From positions 1-64,000 of the forward strand of contig JAQBOZ010000017.1 in NCBI GenBank assembly GCA_028287785.1: 64,000 nucleotides of DNA, written 5' to 3'. Source of the DNA: Chlorobiota bacterium. Its GTDB lineage: Bacteria; Bacteroidota; Ignavibacteria; OLB7. Position 1 is the stretch's first letter; each line of letters opens with the position of its first letter. The notes beneath the pieces are model-generated. The model was not told the origin of the DNA and did no database searches. It saw only the letters and a list, made by a program, of their open reading frames with translations. A program made the translations under genes and the position numbers. Shown here one piece after another: positions 37,450-46,826 of this stretch.

Positions 37450-37845
37450 TCACTCTGACTTTTTCTCGGTCGGGGAGCGTTTGCGGATAAATAGACGCAG
37501 CGGCTCTTTCCTGTTCTGGTTGGTATAGACATCCACAATGATCGGTTGCAGCGTATCGATGCGCGCGGTTGTGATCGCCACATAGATATCGCCATCATGT
37601 CCCCTGGTTACTGTCCCTCGCTGTAGTGTTGTAAGGATGCAGCCGCAGCTTGGCTGTACCGATTCAATAACCGCGAGACTATCCCCGTCGTTGATCACTT
37701 TCAGATGAAAGCTTTCGTATTTCGCTGTATCTCCAACGAAGTACTCGGTTATATTGAGCCTGAGCGGTGGCAGCCTGGTTTGAATTGCCTGGGGCAAAAG
37801 CGAATTCAACGCCAGGAGGAGTATGGGGAGTATCATGATCTGCAT
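37450..37845 (-). CDS. DUF1573 domain secreted protein
   Basis: 131 residues. An N-terminal signal sequence (MQIMILPILLLALNSLLPQA) is followed by a beta-sandwich of the DUF1573 family, recognisable by the conserved cysteine pair in SVQPSCGCILTTLQRG and by the strands FHLKVINDGDSLAVIESVQP. DUF1573 proteins of Bacteroidetes are exported and often sit next to thioredoxin-like genes, as here (one base apart). The basic C-terminus (RKRSPTEKKSE) is unusual. First gene of the three-gene minus-strand operon, divergent from mnmE. Molecular role unknown. Confidence 0.75.
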   Translation of the reverse strand: MQIMILPILLLALNSLLPQAIQTRLPPLRLNITEYFVGDTAKYESFHLKVINDGDSLAVIESVQPSCGCILTTLQRGTVTRGHDGDIYVAITTARIDTLQPIIVDVYTNQNRKEPLRLFIRKRSPTEKKSE

Positions 37846-37923
37846 GGTATCGTGGGCCTGTTGTTATCGTCTACGTCGGATCACTCTTGACGATGATTTC
37901 CCTGCGGGGATTAAGTACTCTCG

Positions 37924-39285
37924 ATGTTTCATTCAATGAATTTCCTGCAAGATACGATTGTTGCACGTGCCACGCCTCCGGGGAATGGAGGGGTCGGGAT
38001 TGTGCGATTGAGCGGATCGAACGCGGTCGATCTTGTGGAACGCTTTTTTCGCCCTGCTTCCGGCGGGTCATTGTCGAATCTGCCACCCCGTTACCTGACT
38101 TATGGAATCATAACCGTCAGTGGCGATACTCTGGATCGTTGCATGGCCGTTCGGTTCGAATGTCCCGCCTCGTTTACCGGCGAGGATGTGGTGGAGCTGC
38201 ATCTTCATGGAAACCAATTGATCATCGATCAGGTACTCCGGCTCTCCGTTGCATGTGGGGCTCGCCTTGCCACAGCTGGTGAGTTCAGCCGACGTGCCTT
38301 TATGAATGGGAAGCTGGATCTTGTGCAGGTGGAGGCGCTCGGCGATCTTATAGCCGCCGAATCGGAGCAGGCGTTGTATATCTCTCAACGTCAGTTTCAC
38401 GGCGAATTTCGTCGAAAGCTCAATGCTTTTCGGGGAAACCTCGTGAGCCTTCTTGCCGCTCTCGAGCTTGAACTGGATTTCGTTGAGGATGGCTATCACT
38501 TCGCGTCTGATAATGAACTTCAATCGCTGCTGCGGGATCTTGGGGACTTCTGCGATGGGCTGCTCACATCGTATCATCTGGGGAACCGTCTGCGGAAGGG
38601 ACCGCGGGTGCTGCTCCTGGGAAGGCCGAACGCGGGGAAATCAAGCCTGTTCAATGCGTTACTCGGCTATTCACGTTCGCTTGTAAGTGCTCAGGCCGGG
38701 ACTACCAGGGATTATATCGAGGAATTGATTCATTATCGGGGGATTGCGTTTCACCTTATCGACACTGCTGGTCTGCGTGAAACCCTTGATGCGATCGAGG
38801 CCGAGGGAGTGGGGTATGCAAAGGATCTTATTGCCTTGTCCGATCATGTTCTCTATCTGATCGATTCCTCCGATGCTTTATCGATTGAAAGGGAGCTGAT
38901 TGCTGTTGATGCCTTGCGTCGTGCCCATCCCCAATCACAGATTGTTCCGATCTTGACGAAAGCCGATGTTGTCGATGGAGTTTCGGATTATCTGAACTGT
39001 TCCATTCTGCGCCCCGATTCCGTGACCCCGATACTCGACCTTCTTGCGGATTCGTATACGTCCGCCTTGTCCGATGCCACGGTTCTCCTGAATGAACGTC
39101 AATTCTTCCTTCTTGCGGATATTCAACGACAACTGGCGGCCATTCGTGCTGATGCGATTGTTGGAACCGAGTTTCTTTCGGCCGATCTTCGAGGACTGCT
39201 GGAGCCTCTCTCCCTGTTATCGGGCGCCGTCACCAACGATGATATTCTTACGACCCTGTTTTCATCCTTCTGTATTGGGAAATAG
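37924..39285 (+). CDS. mnmE: tRNA modification GTPase MnmE
   Basis: 453 residues. With MnmG it forms the complex that adds the (carboxymethyl)aminomethyl group to U34 of certain tRNAs. The N-terminal folate-binding domain starts DTIVARATPPGNGGVGIVRL, followed by a helical domain. The inserted G domain has G1 GRPNAGKSS (about residue 232), the switch region AQAGTTRDYIEE, DTAGLRET (G3), and TKAD (G4). The C-terminal catalytic FCIGK, with the essential Cys, is intact. The start may be the second Met (37936). It is followed by a consensus parS site and then mnmG, its functional partner. Confidence 0.96.
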   Translation: MFHSMNFLQDTIVARATPPGNGGVGIVRLSGSNAVDLVERFFRPASGGSLSNLPPRYLTYGIITVSGDTLDRCMAVRFECPASFTGEDVVELHLHGNQLIIDQVLRLSVACGARLATAGEFSRRAFMNGKLDLVQVEALGDLIAAESEQALYISQRQFHGEFRRKLNAFRGNLVSLLAALELELDFVEDGYHFASDNELQSLLRDLGDFCDGLLTSYHLGNRLRKGPRVLLLGRPNAGKSSLFNALLGYSRSLVSAQAGTTRDYIEELIHYRGIAFHLIDTAGLRETLDAIEAEGVGYAKDLIALSDHVLYLIDSSDALSIERELIAVDALRRAHPQSQIVPILTKADVVDGVSDYLNCSILRPDSVTPILDLLADSYTSALSDATVLLNERQFFLLADIQRQLAAIRADAIVGTEFLSADLRGLLEPLSLLSGAVTNDDILTTLFSSFCIGK

Positions 39286-39289
39286 TTCA

Positions 39290-39305
39290 TGTTCCACGTG
39301 AAACA
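39290..39305 (+). other. parS centromere site (exact consensus)
   Basis: TGTTCCACGTGAAACA is identical to a consensus parS bound by ParB/Spo0J. It fills the 20-base gap between mnmE and mnmG, ending one base before the mnmG ATG, so ParB binding would overlap the mnmG ribosome-binding region. Confidence 0.85.
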
Positions 39306-41132
39306 ATGGATCGAGTAGAGAACGCAGCCATCATTGTGATCGGCGGCGGGCATGCCGGCATCGAGGCCGCGTCCGCCTCCGCGCGTATGGGCATGCAAAC
39401 TATCCTGATCACTGCCGACCGTCGGGCGATTGGCCGCTTGTCCTGCAATCCAGCGATTGGAGGCATGGCGAAGGGCCAGCTTGTGTGCGAAATCGACGCT
39501 CTTGGCGGAGAGATGGCCCGTATTGCCGATCGATCCGGTATCCAGTTCAAGATGCTTGGCCGATCGAAGGGCCCCGCCATGTGGTCGCCACGCTCGCAGA
39601 ACGATAAGGATCTCTATCCTCAGATAGCACAGGAACGGCTGGCGGAGATAGAGAATCTGATTATCGTCGAGGGGCTTGTCGATGATGTTCTCCTTGAGGA
39701 TGGTGCCGTTGCCGGGGTACTGCTCGCGGACGGATCGACCATTCGGTGCCATTCCGTTATTCTCTGTTCAGGCACATTCCTTTCAGGACGAATGTTCCGC
39801 GGCGAAGAGACAACCGTGGGTGGCAGGGTGGGTGAAGAGTCGGTGGAACATCTGAGCGGGTCGCTTCGGCGCACGGGATTGCAGACTGGACGCCTGAAAA
39901 CCGGCACGCCGCCCCGAATCCATTGTCGTTCCATTGATCTATCTGTCTGTCATGCCGATGGTGGAGATGCAGAGCCGGTGCCGTTTTCGAAGCGTACGTC
40001 GTCAGTGCATAACCAGGTTGACTGTTATATAACGCAGACGACATCCGCCACGCATGATATTCTCCGTTCGGGTCTCGACCGTTCGCCGATGTTCACGGGG
40101 AGGATCACGGGTCGCGGCCCACGCTATTGCCCATCGGTGGAGGACAAGATCTTCCGATTTGCCGATAAGGAAAGCCATCAGGTGTTTCTTGAGCCGGAGG
40201 GGCTTGCAACCGACTCCGTCTATGTCAATGGCTTTTCGACTTCGCTTCCTGAGGAGATACAACTGGCGGCGTTACGAACGATTCCGGGGCTGGAGGGGTG
40301 TGAAATTCTTCGGTATGGTTATGCGGTGGAGTATGATTATTTCCCATCGCATCAGCTTCATCGCTCGCTGGAGAGTAAATTTGTCCGGCGTCTTTTCTTT
40401 GCGGGGCAGGTCAATGGGACTTCGGGGTATGAAGAGGCTGCGGCTCAAGGGCTGATCGCCGGGATCAATGCCGTGCTTGGCCTTCGTGGTGAGGAACCTC
40501 TTGTGCTTGATCGCTCGCAGGGGTATATCGGAGTTCTGATCGATGATCTTGTCAACCTCACGATTGATGAGCCCTACAGGATGTTTACTTCGCGCGCGGA
40601 GTATCGGCTGTTGCTCAGGCGGGATAATGCTGATCTTCGTCTTACCCCAATCGGACATCGGCTTGGCCTTGTGGAACCGGCCGAGTATGAAAGGGTGATG
40701 GCGAAGCAGCAGGGATTTACCAGGGTCGTGGAATTGCTCCAGCGGGAATCGGTGAAGTCGCTTACGGGTGGCGGTTCGGTCAGGGCGTGGCAGTACTTGA
40801 AGCGTCCCGAAGTTTCCATCGACCAGGTGCGGGAGCAGATTGTGGATCAGGAGTTGGTGTCCCTGCTCGCACATGCCGAGGTCGCGGAGCAGGCTGATAT
40901 CATGGCAACATACGAGGGATATATTACGCGCCAGCTGGAGGATATCGAGCGGTTCAGACGGGGAGAGGAGATGATCATTCCCGTGGCACTTGATTACTCC
41001 TCGATACGATCGCTCTCATCCGAGGGGCGGGAAAAACTTTCCATGATACGCCCCGCGTCGTTAGGACAGGCGGCGAGAATTGCGGGTGTGAGTCGCTCGG
41101 ATATCGCGGTGCTTGGCCTCTATCTACGATAA
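39306..41132 (+). CDS. mnmG: tRNA uridine 5-carboxymethylaminomethyl modification enzyme MnmG (GidA)
   Basis: 608 residues. It is the FAD- and NADH-dependent partner of MnmE in modifying U34 of tRNAs. The N-terminal FAD-binding motif is IVIGGGHAGIEAASASARMG. The GidA signatures GGMAKGQLVCEIDALGG, LKTGTPPRIHCRSID, GRGPRYCPSVEDKIFRF and VNGTSGYEEAAAQGLIAGIN are all present. The C-terminal helical domain ends LSMIRPASLGQAARIAGVSR. The protein is close to full family length. Flanked on both sides by parS-type palindromes, consistent with the frequent location of gidA near bacterial replication origins. Confidence 0.97.
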   Translation: MDRVENAAIIVIGGGHAGIEAASASARMGMQTILITADRRAIGRLSCNPAIGGMAKGQLVCEIDALGGEMARIADRSGIQFKMLGRSKGPAMWSPRSQNDKDLYPQIAQERLAEIENLIIVEGLVDDVLLEDGAVAGVLLADGSTIRCHSVILCSGTFLSGRMFRGEETTVGGRVGEESVEHLSGSLRRTGLQTGRLKTGTPPRIHCRSIDLSVCHADGGDAEPVPFSKRTSSVHNQVDCYITQTTSATHDILRSGLDRSPMFTGRITGRGPRYCPSVEDKIFRFADKESHQVFLEPEGLATDSVYVNGFSTSLPEEIQLAALRTIPGLEGCEILRYGYAVEYDYFPSHQLHRSLESKFVRRLFFAGQVNGTSGYEEAAAQGLIAGINAVLGLRGEEPLVLDRSQGYIGVLIDDLVNLTIDEPYRMFTSRAEYRLLLRRDNADLRLTPIGHRLGLVEPAEYERVMAKQQGFTRVVELLQRESVKSLTGGGSVRAWQYLKRPEVSIDQVREQIVDQELVSLLAHAEVAEQADIMATYEGYITRQLEDIERFRRGEEMIIPVALDYSSIRSLSSEGREKLSMIRPASLGQAARIAGVSRSDIAVLGLYLR

Positions 41133-41137
41133 TGCAG

Positions 41138-41153
41138 TGTTCCACGTGGAACA
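41138..41153. other. parS-type site, perfect 16-bp palindrome
   Basis: TGTTCCACGTGGAACA differs from the parS consensus at one base and is perfectly self-complementary. It starts six bases after the mnmG stop. Confidence 0.75.
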
Positions 41154-41265
41154 ATCCTCTCTCATGATCAGGGCCTGGAACGGAGAGCTGTATGCCTGGA
41201 AGAAGTTGGACAGGCGAGCTGGTAGCCTATTCTGTCAAGAGTTTTAAGAGTGTAAGGAATATCAG

Positions 41266-42174
41266 ATGCGGGTGGCAATTGTTGGAGCACAGGGAGCGTT
41301 AGGACGCAAGACCACGGAACTGATCTCGAAGGAGACGGGGTGGGAACTTGTGCAGTTAACCCGCACGACGCTCGACATCGATGGACACCAGTCGGGGTTT
41401 GACAGTAAACATCCCACATCCTGGAAAGCGCTTTTCGAAAGCGAGAGCCTCAAGCCTGATGTGGTCATCAACACTGCCGCGTTTACCAATGTTGATCGTT
41501 GTGAGCGGGAGCGTCACGAAGCCTGGGAAAGCAATGCGCGTCTGGTGGAGATGATAGCCAAACAGTGTAAACGTCACGACCGTCATCTGGTTCAGATATC
41601 AACCGATTATATCTTCGACGGGAAGAACGGGCCATATCTTGAAGGGGCACCTCCGTGCCCGATCAATTACTATGGGAAGACGAAACTGGCCGCGGAAAAT
41701 ATCTGTACCGGAAGCGGGGTCCACCATACGATCATCCGCACGATGTGGCTCTATGGCGATGACGGGGGAACGAAGCCATCATTCGTTTCATGGGTGAATG
41801 GGGCGCTGTCACGCGGCGAAACGATACGGGTGGTTAACGATGAGTATGGCAATCCAACGCTCCTTGAAGACCTGGCATATGGGATTATCAAGGCCGTGGA
41901 ACGGGAATATCTCGGCATTGTCAATATCGCCGGGCCGGAATTGATGTCGCGGTATGAATGGGCCTGCCATGTGGCACGTGTCAACGACCTTGATGCAGCG
42001 GCAATTGAGATGATTACTGATGAAGAACTTCATCGTCCAGCTCGACGACCTCTTCGATCCGGATTGGTCTCTCTGAAGGCACAGGCAGTAATGGGGCTCC
42101 GGCTTACGCCGTTGAATGAGGGATTACAGCGCATACGGATACGAGAAGCCAGAACCGCGGCGGAATCGCATTGA
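41266..42174 (+). CDS. dTDP-4-dehydrorhamnose reductase family protein (RmlD-like)
   Basis: 302 residues of the extended SDR, RmlD type. RmlD makes dTDP-L-rhamnose for cell-surface polysaccharides. The N-terminal nucleotide-binding motif is GAQGALGR (GxxGxxG). The family blocks DVVINTAAFTNVDRCERE, HLVQISTDYIFDGKNGPYLE, the catalytic YYGKTKLAAE (YxxxK) and RTMWLYGD are present. AAGGA precedes the ATG by seven bases. No other rml genes lie nearby, so the precise substrate is uncertain; related enzymes reduce other NDP-sugars. Confidence 0.85.
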   Translation: MRVAIVGAQGALGRKTTELISKETGWELVQLTRTTLDIDGHQSGFDSKHPTSWKALFESESLKPDVVINTAAFTNVDRCERERHEAWESNARLVEMIAKQCKRHDRHLVQISTDYIFDGKNGPYLEGAPPCPINYYGKTKLAAENICTGSGVHHTIIRTMWLYGDDGGTKPSFVSWVNGALSRGETIRVVNDEYGNPTLLEDLAYGIIKAVEREYLGIVNIAGPELMSRYEWACHVARVNDLDAAAIEMITDEELHRPARRPLRSGLVSLKAQAVMGLRLTPLNEGLQRIRIREARTAAESH

Positions 42175-42334
42175 AAGCCCCGGAAGCATGAGGTAACAGC
42201 GGGCAATGGATGAGGATCGTCGGACCATCACATTCTCCGATGTTGGTCGGACCAGAGGATAGCCGGAAGAGAAGGCACCGGGTGACAGCGACTCCCCGGA
42301 TACCAGAGCAGGGTCAGAGAACAGCGCAAGGAAC

Positions 42335-43117
42335 ATGGCGTTTATGAAGGTAACGTTTCTTGGCAGTGGCACATCGACCGGCGTTCCCACAGTGGGATGC
42401 ACCTGTGCCATCTGCCGATCATCCGATCCCAGGGACAAGCGGCTCCGCCCATCCGTGTGGGTAGAGTTTCACGACACGAGCATCATCCTCGATACCGCAA
42501 CGGATTTTCGCCAGCAATGTCTCAGAGCCGGTATTGATAAACTTAATGCCGTAATCTATACCCATCATCATTTCGATCACATTGGTGGATTTGATGACCT
42601 TCGGGCGTTCAATTTCAAAATGGGGCGTCCCATTCCCATCTACGGCATGCCGGAAACACTTGACTGCCTCCGGCAGATGTTTGCCTACGCCTTCACCGAT
42701 TCCGCAAACCAGGAGAGCAGCAGACCCCATATCATTGCGCACACAATCCTCGATGATCCTTTTGATGTGGATGGTCATATGATCACTCCATTACGGCTCT
42801 CTCATGGGCGTATGCGGGTCAACGGGTATCGCATTGGCAACTTCGCGTACTGTACCGACTGCAACGCGATCAGCGAGGAGGCGGCCGAACAATTGCAGGG
42901 GATCGATACGCTTGTGCTTGATGCCCTTCGATTCACTCAGCATCCCACGCACTTCACACTGCAGCAGGCAATTGATATGGCGGAACGGCTTGGACCACGT
43001 CGGACCTACTTCACGCATATCGCTCATGAGATAGGACACGCAGAGGTCGATAGCACCCTTCCAGCGTCGATGTCCCTGGCATATGATGGGCTGATCCTGG
43101 ATATTGACGAGGGGTGA
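42335..43117 (+). CDS. Metallo-beta-lactamase-fold hydrolase (PhnP-like)
   Basis: 260 residues; the second Met at 42344 (MKVTFLGSG) is an equally good start. The sequence FLGSGTSTGVPTVGCTCAIC at the N-terminus, the metal site THHHFDHIGGFDDLR (HxHxDH), and LDALRF...HFTLQQAIDMAERL near the C-terminus match the PhnP/YycJ-like branch of the MBL superfamily. Such enzymes hydrolyse cyclic phosphodiesters or nucleic acids. The CxCxxC cluster after the first strand resembles the structural zinc site of PhnP. No phn genes are nearby, so a carbon-phosphorus lyase role is not supported here. Confidence 0.85.
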   Translation: MAFMKVTFLGSGTSTGVPTVGCTCAICRSSDPRDKRLRPSVWVEFHDTSIILDTATDFRQQCLRAGIDKLNAVIYTHHHFDHIGGFDDLRAFNFKMGRPIPIYGMPETLDCLRQMFAYAFTDSANQESSRPHIIAHTILDDPFDVDGHMITPLRLSHGRMRVNGYRIGNFAYCTDCNAISEEAAEQLQGIDTLVLDALRFTQHPTHFTLQQAIDMAERLGPRRTYFTHIAHEIGHAEVDSTLPASMSLAYDGLILDIDEG

Positions 43118-43130
43118 GTTCGGGAAGGGG

Positions 43131-43161
43131 TTGCAATCAGAAGCAAAGATTGCTACATTGC
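43131..43161 (+). promoter_or_regulatory. Possible promoter upstream of the 43203 gene
   Basis: TTG at 43131 and TACATTGC at 43154, 20 bases apart, resemble the Bacteroidetes TTG-N19-TAnnTTTG promoter with one mismatch in the -7 box. Confidence 0.3.
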
Positions 43162-43202
43162 TCATCGATCTCTTGTGATGGTATGATCAATTGTGAGCAG
43201 TA

Positions 43203-43616
43203 ATGAAAATCGTCAGGTATTCACTTGCTATCGTCGTCCTGCTGTGCATAGCCTTTCCGGCGACGGGAACACAGAGCATTTTCAGTTACGTCAAGGCATC
43301 GCCATACGGTGATGAGGTGCTTCTGCAGTGGGAAACGATGGAAGAGACGGGGATCAGAAGTTTTGAAATTGAACGGAAAAGCGACGAAACCATCGATTAT
43401 CGAATGATTGCGCGGATCGATCCCAAAGGCCGGCACTCCGCGTATAACTATATCGACAACGGGGCATTTTACAAGACCGAGAGCGGCAAGCATTTTACCT
43501 ATCGGCTGAAGGCGGTTGGCGCAAGCACCGATCAGTTCTCACCCGCCATCACCATTACTCATGAGGTTTCCGGGGTACGGAAATCGTGGGGGATGATCAA
43601 GGAATTGTTCCGCTGA
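43203..43616 (+). CDS. Small secreted beta-sandwich protein
   Basis: 137 residues. A signal peptide (MKIVRYSLAIVVLLCIAFPA) precedes a single fibronectin-III-like or Ig-like domain: FSYVKASPYGDEVLLQWETM, EETGIRSFEIERKSD (a motif common in Bacteroidetes secreted proteins, where W.T..E....FEIERS is typical), and FTYRLKAVG. It lacks a recognisable T9SS sorting tail; the C-terminus is SWGMIKELFR. An exported accessory or adhesion module is inferred. It has its own promoter-like sequence and a clear terminator after it, so it is a single-gene unit. Confidence 0.75.
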   Translation: MKIVRYSLAIVVLLCIAFPATGTQSIFSYVKASPYGDEVLLQWETMEETGIRSFEIERKSDETIDYRMIARIDPKGRHSAYNYIDNGAFYKTESGKHFTYRLKAVGASTDQFSPAITITHEVSGVRKSWGMIKELFR

Positions 43617-43639
43617 CAGATTATCGAACATTAAAATGA

Positions 43640-43667
43640 CACATTGAGTATCAATGTGCTTTTTTTT
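43640..43667 (+). terminator. Intrinsic terminator after the small secreted protein
   Basis: CACATTGA-gta-TCAATGTG, one C, then eight T. A strong intrinsic terminator. Confidence 0.88.
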
Positions 43668-43764
43668 ACCCCGCCGTTAAAGTAAATTGTGAGCTAAGAG
43701 TTGATAGAGTGCTCATCTTGAAGATCTAAACCTTAATGGCCTGCCAATCTACAGTAATCAAACC

Positions 43765-46700
43765 ATGAGATGGAGCGTGGATGCCCGGAAATCGTGGCAT
43801 CAGGGGCTATTTCTAACTCTGCTGGTTGTGCTGACGTGGATGGCGGGAAGTAAAAGTGGGTGGGGACAACCAACAACAGCCCCGCTCGAAGATCTGACGC
43901 TGAAGCCGGATATCATGAAGTATCATCTCACGGGCGAGGAGATACCGGGGGAGTTCGGGGGATTCGATGCCTCATGGCGCGCTGTGCTGGACAAGGCGTA
44001 TCTGAGCCGATACCTCCTCGACGGTCGGTATGAGATGGCGAATGAAGAGGCGCGCCGGCAGATTGAATCCAATCCCAGTTTCCCATTTCTGGCGAAGACC
44101 TGGCTGCAGAAAGGGCGCGCCAACCTCGTGCTCGGCAGATATGAAGAGGCGAGAAGGGATTTCAATCAGGCATATCTGAAGGCCAGTGATGAAGAGACGG
44201 AGGAGGATCAGCTCACGGCAGGGTCCGCGCTCTTCTATCTGGGATTGATAGAAGTCGTTGACAGGGAACAGCCGATTGACAAAGCGTTGAACCTGGTGGA
44301 GGAGTTCGCAACCAGGTATCCCGATCATCCGATGCAGGGACGTGCATTGGCGCTGATGGGAATGATAGCGGAGTCCAATGGACGTTGTGACAAGGCTATC
44401 GATTACTACGAACAGGCGGCCAGCCGCGCAGAGGGCAAAGACCTTCCGCCCTTGCGTAATGCTATCGCCAGATGTCTCCTCGGTCAGGGGCGATACGCGA
44501 ACGCCGCCTCGATCGTGGAGGAACAGCTTCGGATGCTGCGGGCTCCCGAACCGTCGGACGCGGAACGGGAAAGCGGCGATAATGATTGGGCGGAATCCGC
44601 TCTGATCGCCGGGGCAATCGACATGGAAACCGGGAAATATCCGGAGGCGGAGTCGGCGTTTATCAACGTCGCGGATAATATGCAGGGGGCGTACAGGCGA
44701 CGGGGGCTGCTGGGGCTGGCCGATACGTACAAACAGGCGCATCGCACGGATTCGGCAATTACGCTCTACAAACGGCTGATCGCGGCCGATAGCAACGATC
44801 TTCCCGGCCAGACCGCGGAGTATCAGATGGCGCTTACCTACTGGGAGAGTGGAGCAACGGAACAGGCCATCGCGATGCTGGGGGAGATCGCGGCCGATGA
44901 GCGGCATCGGTATAACGATTACGCGATGCTGCTGCAGGGGGAGATACGATATAAGAATCAGGAGTATGCCGAGGCGCTCCGGCTGGTTGAACAGGCCCGG
45001 AAAACGGCGCGGAGCCGGCCGCTGCAGCGTACGGCGGCAACGCTCTCGGGAGCATCTCTTATCGCTCTCAACCGCGCGGCGGAGGCGGAACAGGTGCTGA
45101 GCGAGGCTGAAGCCGCCACCGGGGATCAGGCGGTCGGTGGAAACCTGGAATCGGCAAGGATCAAGCTGCTTCGGGGAATCGCGCTTGTAAAGATCGGAGA
45201 GCAGCCCGCGGCGATCACACGGCTCAACGCATGCCTTGAAGAGACGAACGATGACAGCACCGCGGCGCAGGCGATGTACTGGCTGGGCGAGGCATACTTC
45301 CAGTCGCGACTCTACAAGGCGGCGATTCATGCGCTGGATCAGCTTGTGGAACATTATCCCGGCTCAAGCCAGGTTCCCGGCGCCCTCTACACGATCGGCT
45401 GGTCGAATTTCAAGGATGGAAATTTCAACGCGGCTGAACGGGCGTTTTCCAGCCTGATCAAAGCGTATCCGATGACCGAATATGCCGCTGAATCGGAATT
45501 GCGGCGTGGTGACGCGCTGATGATGAGCGGGCATTACCCGGAAGCAATCACGGCGTATCAGCAGGCAAGGGAGAAAGGGGCTACGCCCGAAGAGGTGATC
45601 CATGCCGATTATCAGAGGGCATTGGCCTATTTCCGCCAGGGAGATATGAGCTCCGCCGATAAAACGCTGAAGCAGTTCTTCCTCTGTCATCCCGATAATG
45701 ATCTCTATGCCGACGCGCTCTATCTGCGGGCCTTTATGGCAGACAGAGAGGGGAAATCGGAGAGGGAAATCGATCGGCTGAATATCCTCCTGAAAACGCC
45801 GGTCTCCGATCAGCTCGGGGCGCAGGCCTACAACCTCATGGCAACGGCCTATTCACGGCTCGGCGATCGAGCCGGTGCGGCGGCGGCAAGCTCGATCCTT
45901 CTCGAAAAATATCCAAAAAGTTCCTACGCAATCGATGCGCGCACGCTGCTGGAGGAAGTACGGAAGGAAGGGGTTCGGGGCGAAGGGGCTGAAACGGGAG
46001 CATGCGGCCTGCGAGGGGATGACAGCCTCCAGGTGCGACGGGGTGAGATCTACATGGCGACGGGAAATGGCGAGGATGCGGCAAGGGAATTTCGCGATCT
46101 GATGGGGAAGCGAGGAACCGATACCTGCTCGCTCGACCTCTGGATAAACCTGGCAAAAAGCCTCCTCATTGCCGGAGAGAAAAAGAGAGCGGTCGATACG
46201 CTGACATTGATAACCGAAGGGTTCCCGCAAAGCGGTCCGGCGATGAAGGCCGCCTCGATGCTGGCGCGGATCGCGCTGGAGAACAATGATGTGGAATCGG
46301 CTCTGAAAAATCTTCGGATAATCGCCGGGAGTGAAAAATCCTCGGCCGCCGAGGGAAATCGAATTCTGGCGGAAATTTATCTGCGGCAGGGAAATATCGA
46401 TTCCGCGAAACAGGCGCTCTACCGGAATACGAAATTGTCCGGCGCACATGGGGAATCGGATCGGGCGTGGATCATGCTGGCGACGATTGAAAAGGATACA
46501 GCGCTTACGCGGCTTATCGACACAAATCTTCGCGCGGCCGAAAAGCGAAATGATTCTCTGGGAATTCGAGCAGGCCTGGCGCTCGCCGCGATGCGCTACG
46601 CCTCGGGCGACACGGCAGAGGCCTCACGACTGATCGAGCGGACGCTGACAAGGCTGGAGAGCGACGAGGAATATTCGGATGGCGACAGGCTGCAGATCGC

Positions 46701-46824
46701 CAGGCTCTATGAATCTCTGGGCGCGCCGGCTACCGCAAAAGACATTTATCGCCGGATAATCGGCGAAAGCTGCGATGGGGAACTACGCTCCGAGGCGGAT
46801 CGACGATTAAAGGGATTGAACTGA
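43765..46824 (+). CDS. Giant periplasmic tetratricopeptide-repeat protein
   Basis: 1019 residues. A signal/anchor at about residues 13-35 (GLFLTLLVVLTWMAGSKSGW) is followed by a nearly continuous array of TPR-type helix pairs, for example ARRDFNQAYLKASDEETEED, DLPGQTAEYQMALTYWESGA, and AMYWLGEAYFQSRLYKAAIH with HYPGSSQVPGALYTIGWSNF. The latter pair resembles the TPR unit of BamD/YbgF (Tol-Pal CpoB). The array probably scaffolds proteins at the cell envelope. It ends two bases before the start of an outer-membrane barrel gene, so the two are very likely co-translated partners. A partial paralogy with gliding or secretion TPR proteins is possible but not shown. Confidence 0.8.
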   Translation: MRWSVDARKSWHQGLFLTLLVVLTWMAGSKSGWGQPTTAPLEDLTLKPDIMKYHLTGEEIPGEFGGFDASWRAVLDKAYLSRYLLDGRYEMANEEARRQIESNPSFPFLAKTWLQKGRANLVLGRYEEARRDFNQAYLKASDEETEEDQLTAGSALFYLGLIEVVDREQPIDKALNLVEEFATRYPDHPMQGRALALMGMIAESNGRCDKAIDYYEQAASRAEGKDLPPLRNAIARCLLGQGRYANAASIVEEQLRMLRAPEPSDAERESGDNDWAESALIAGAIDMETGKYPEAESAFINVADNMQGAYRRRGLLGLADTYKQAHRTDSAITLYKRLIAADSNDLPGQTAEYQMALTYWESGATEQAIAMLGEIAADERHRYNDYAMLLQGEIRYKNQEYAEALRLVEQARKTARSRPLQRTAATLSGASLIALNRAAEAEQVLSEAEAATGDQAVGGNLESARIKLLRGIALVKIGEQPAAITRLNACLEETNDDSTAAQAMYWLGEAYFQSRLYKAAIHALDQLVEHYPGSSQVPGALYTIGWSNFKDGNFNAAERAFSSLIKAYPMTEYAAESELRRGDALMMSGHYPEAITAYQQAREKGATPEEVIHADYQRALAYFRQGDMSSADKTLKQFFLCHPDNDLYADALYLRAFMADREGKSEREIDRLNILLKTPVSDQLGAQAYNLMATAYSRLGDRAGAAAASSILLEKYPKSSYAIDARTLLEEVRKEGVRGEGAETGACGLRGDDSLQVRRGEIYMATGNGEDAAREFRDLMGKRGTDTCSLDLWINLAKSLLIAGEKKRAVDTLTLITEGFPQSGPAMKAASMLARIALENNDVESALKNLRIIAGSEKSSAAEGNRILAEIYLRQGNIDSAKQALYRNTKLSGAHGESDRAWIMLATIEKDTALTRLIDTNLRAAEKRNDSLGIRAGLALAAMRYASGDTAEASRLIERTLTRLESDEEYSDGDRLQIARLYESLGAPATAKDIYRRIIGESCDGELRSEADRRLKGLN

Positions 46825-46826
46825 TC

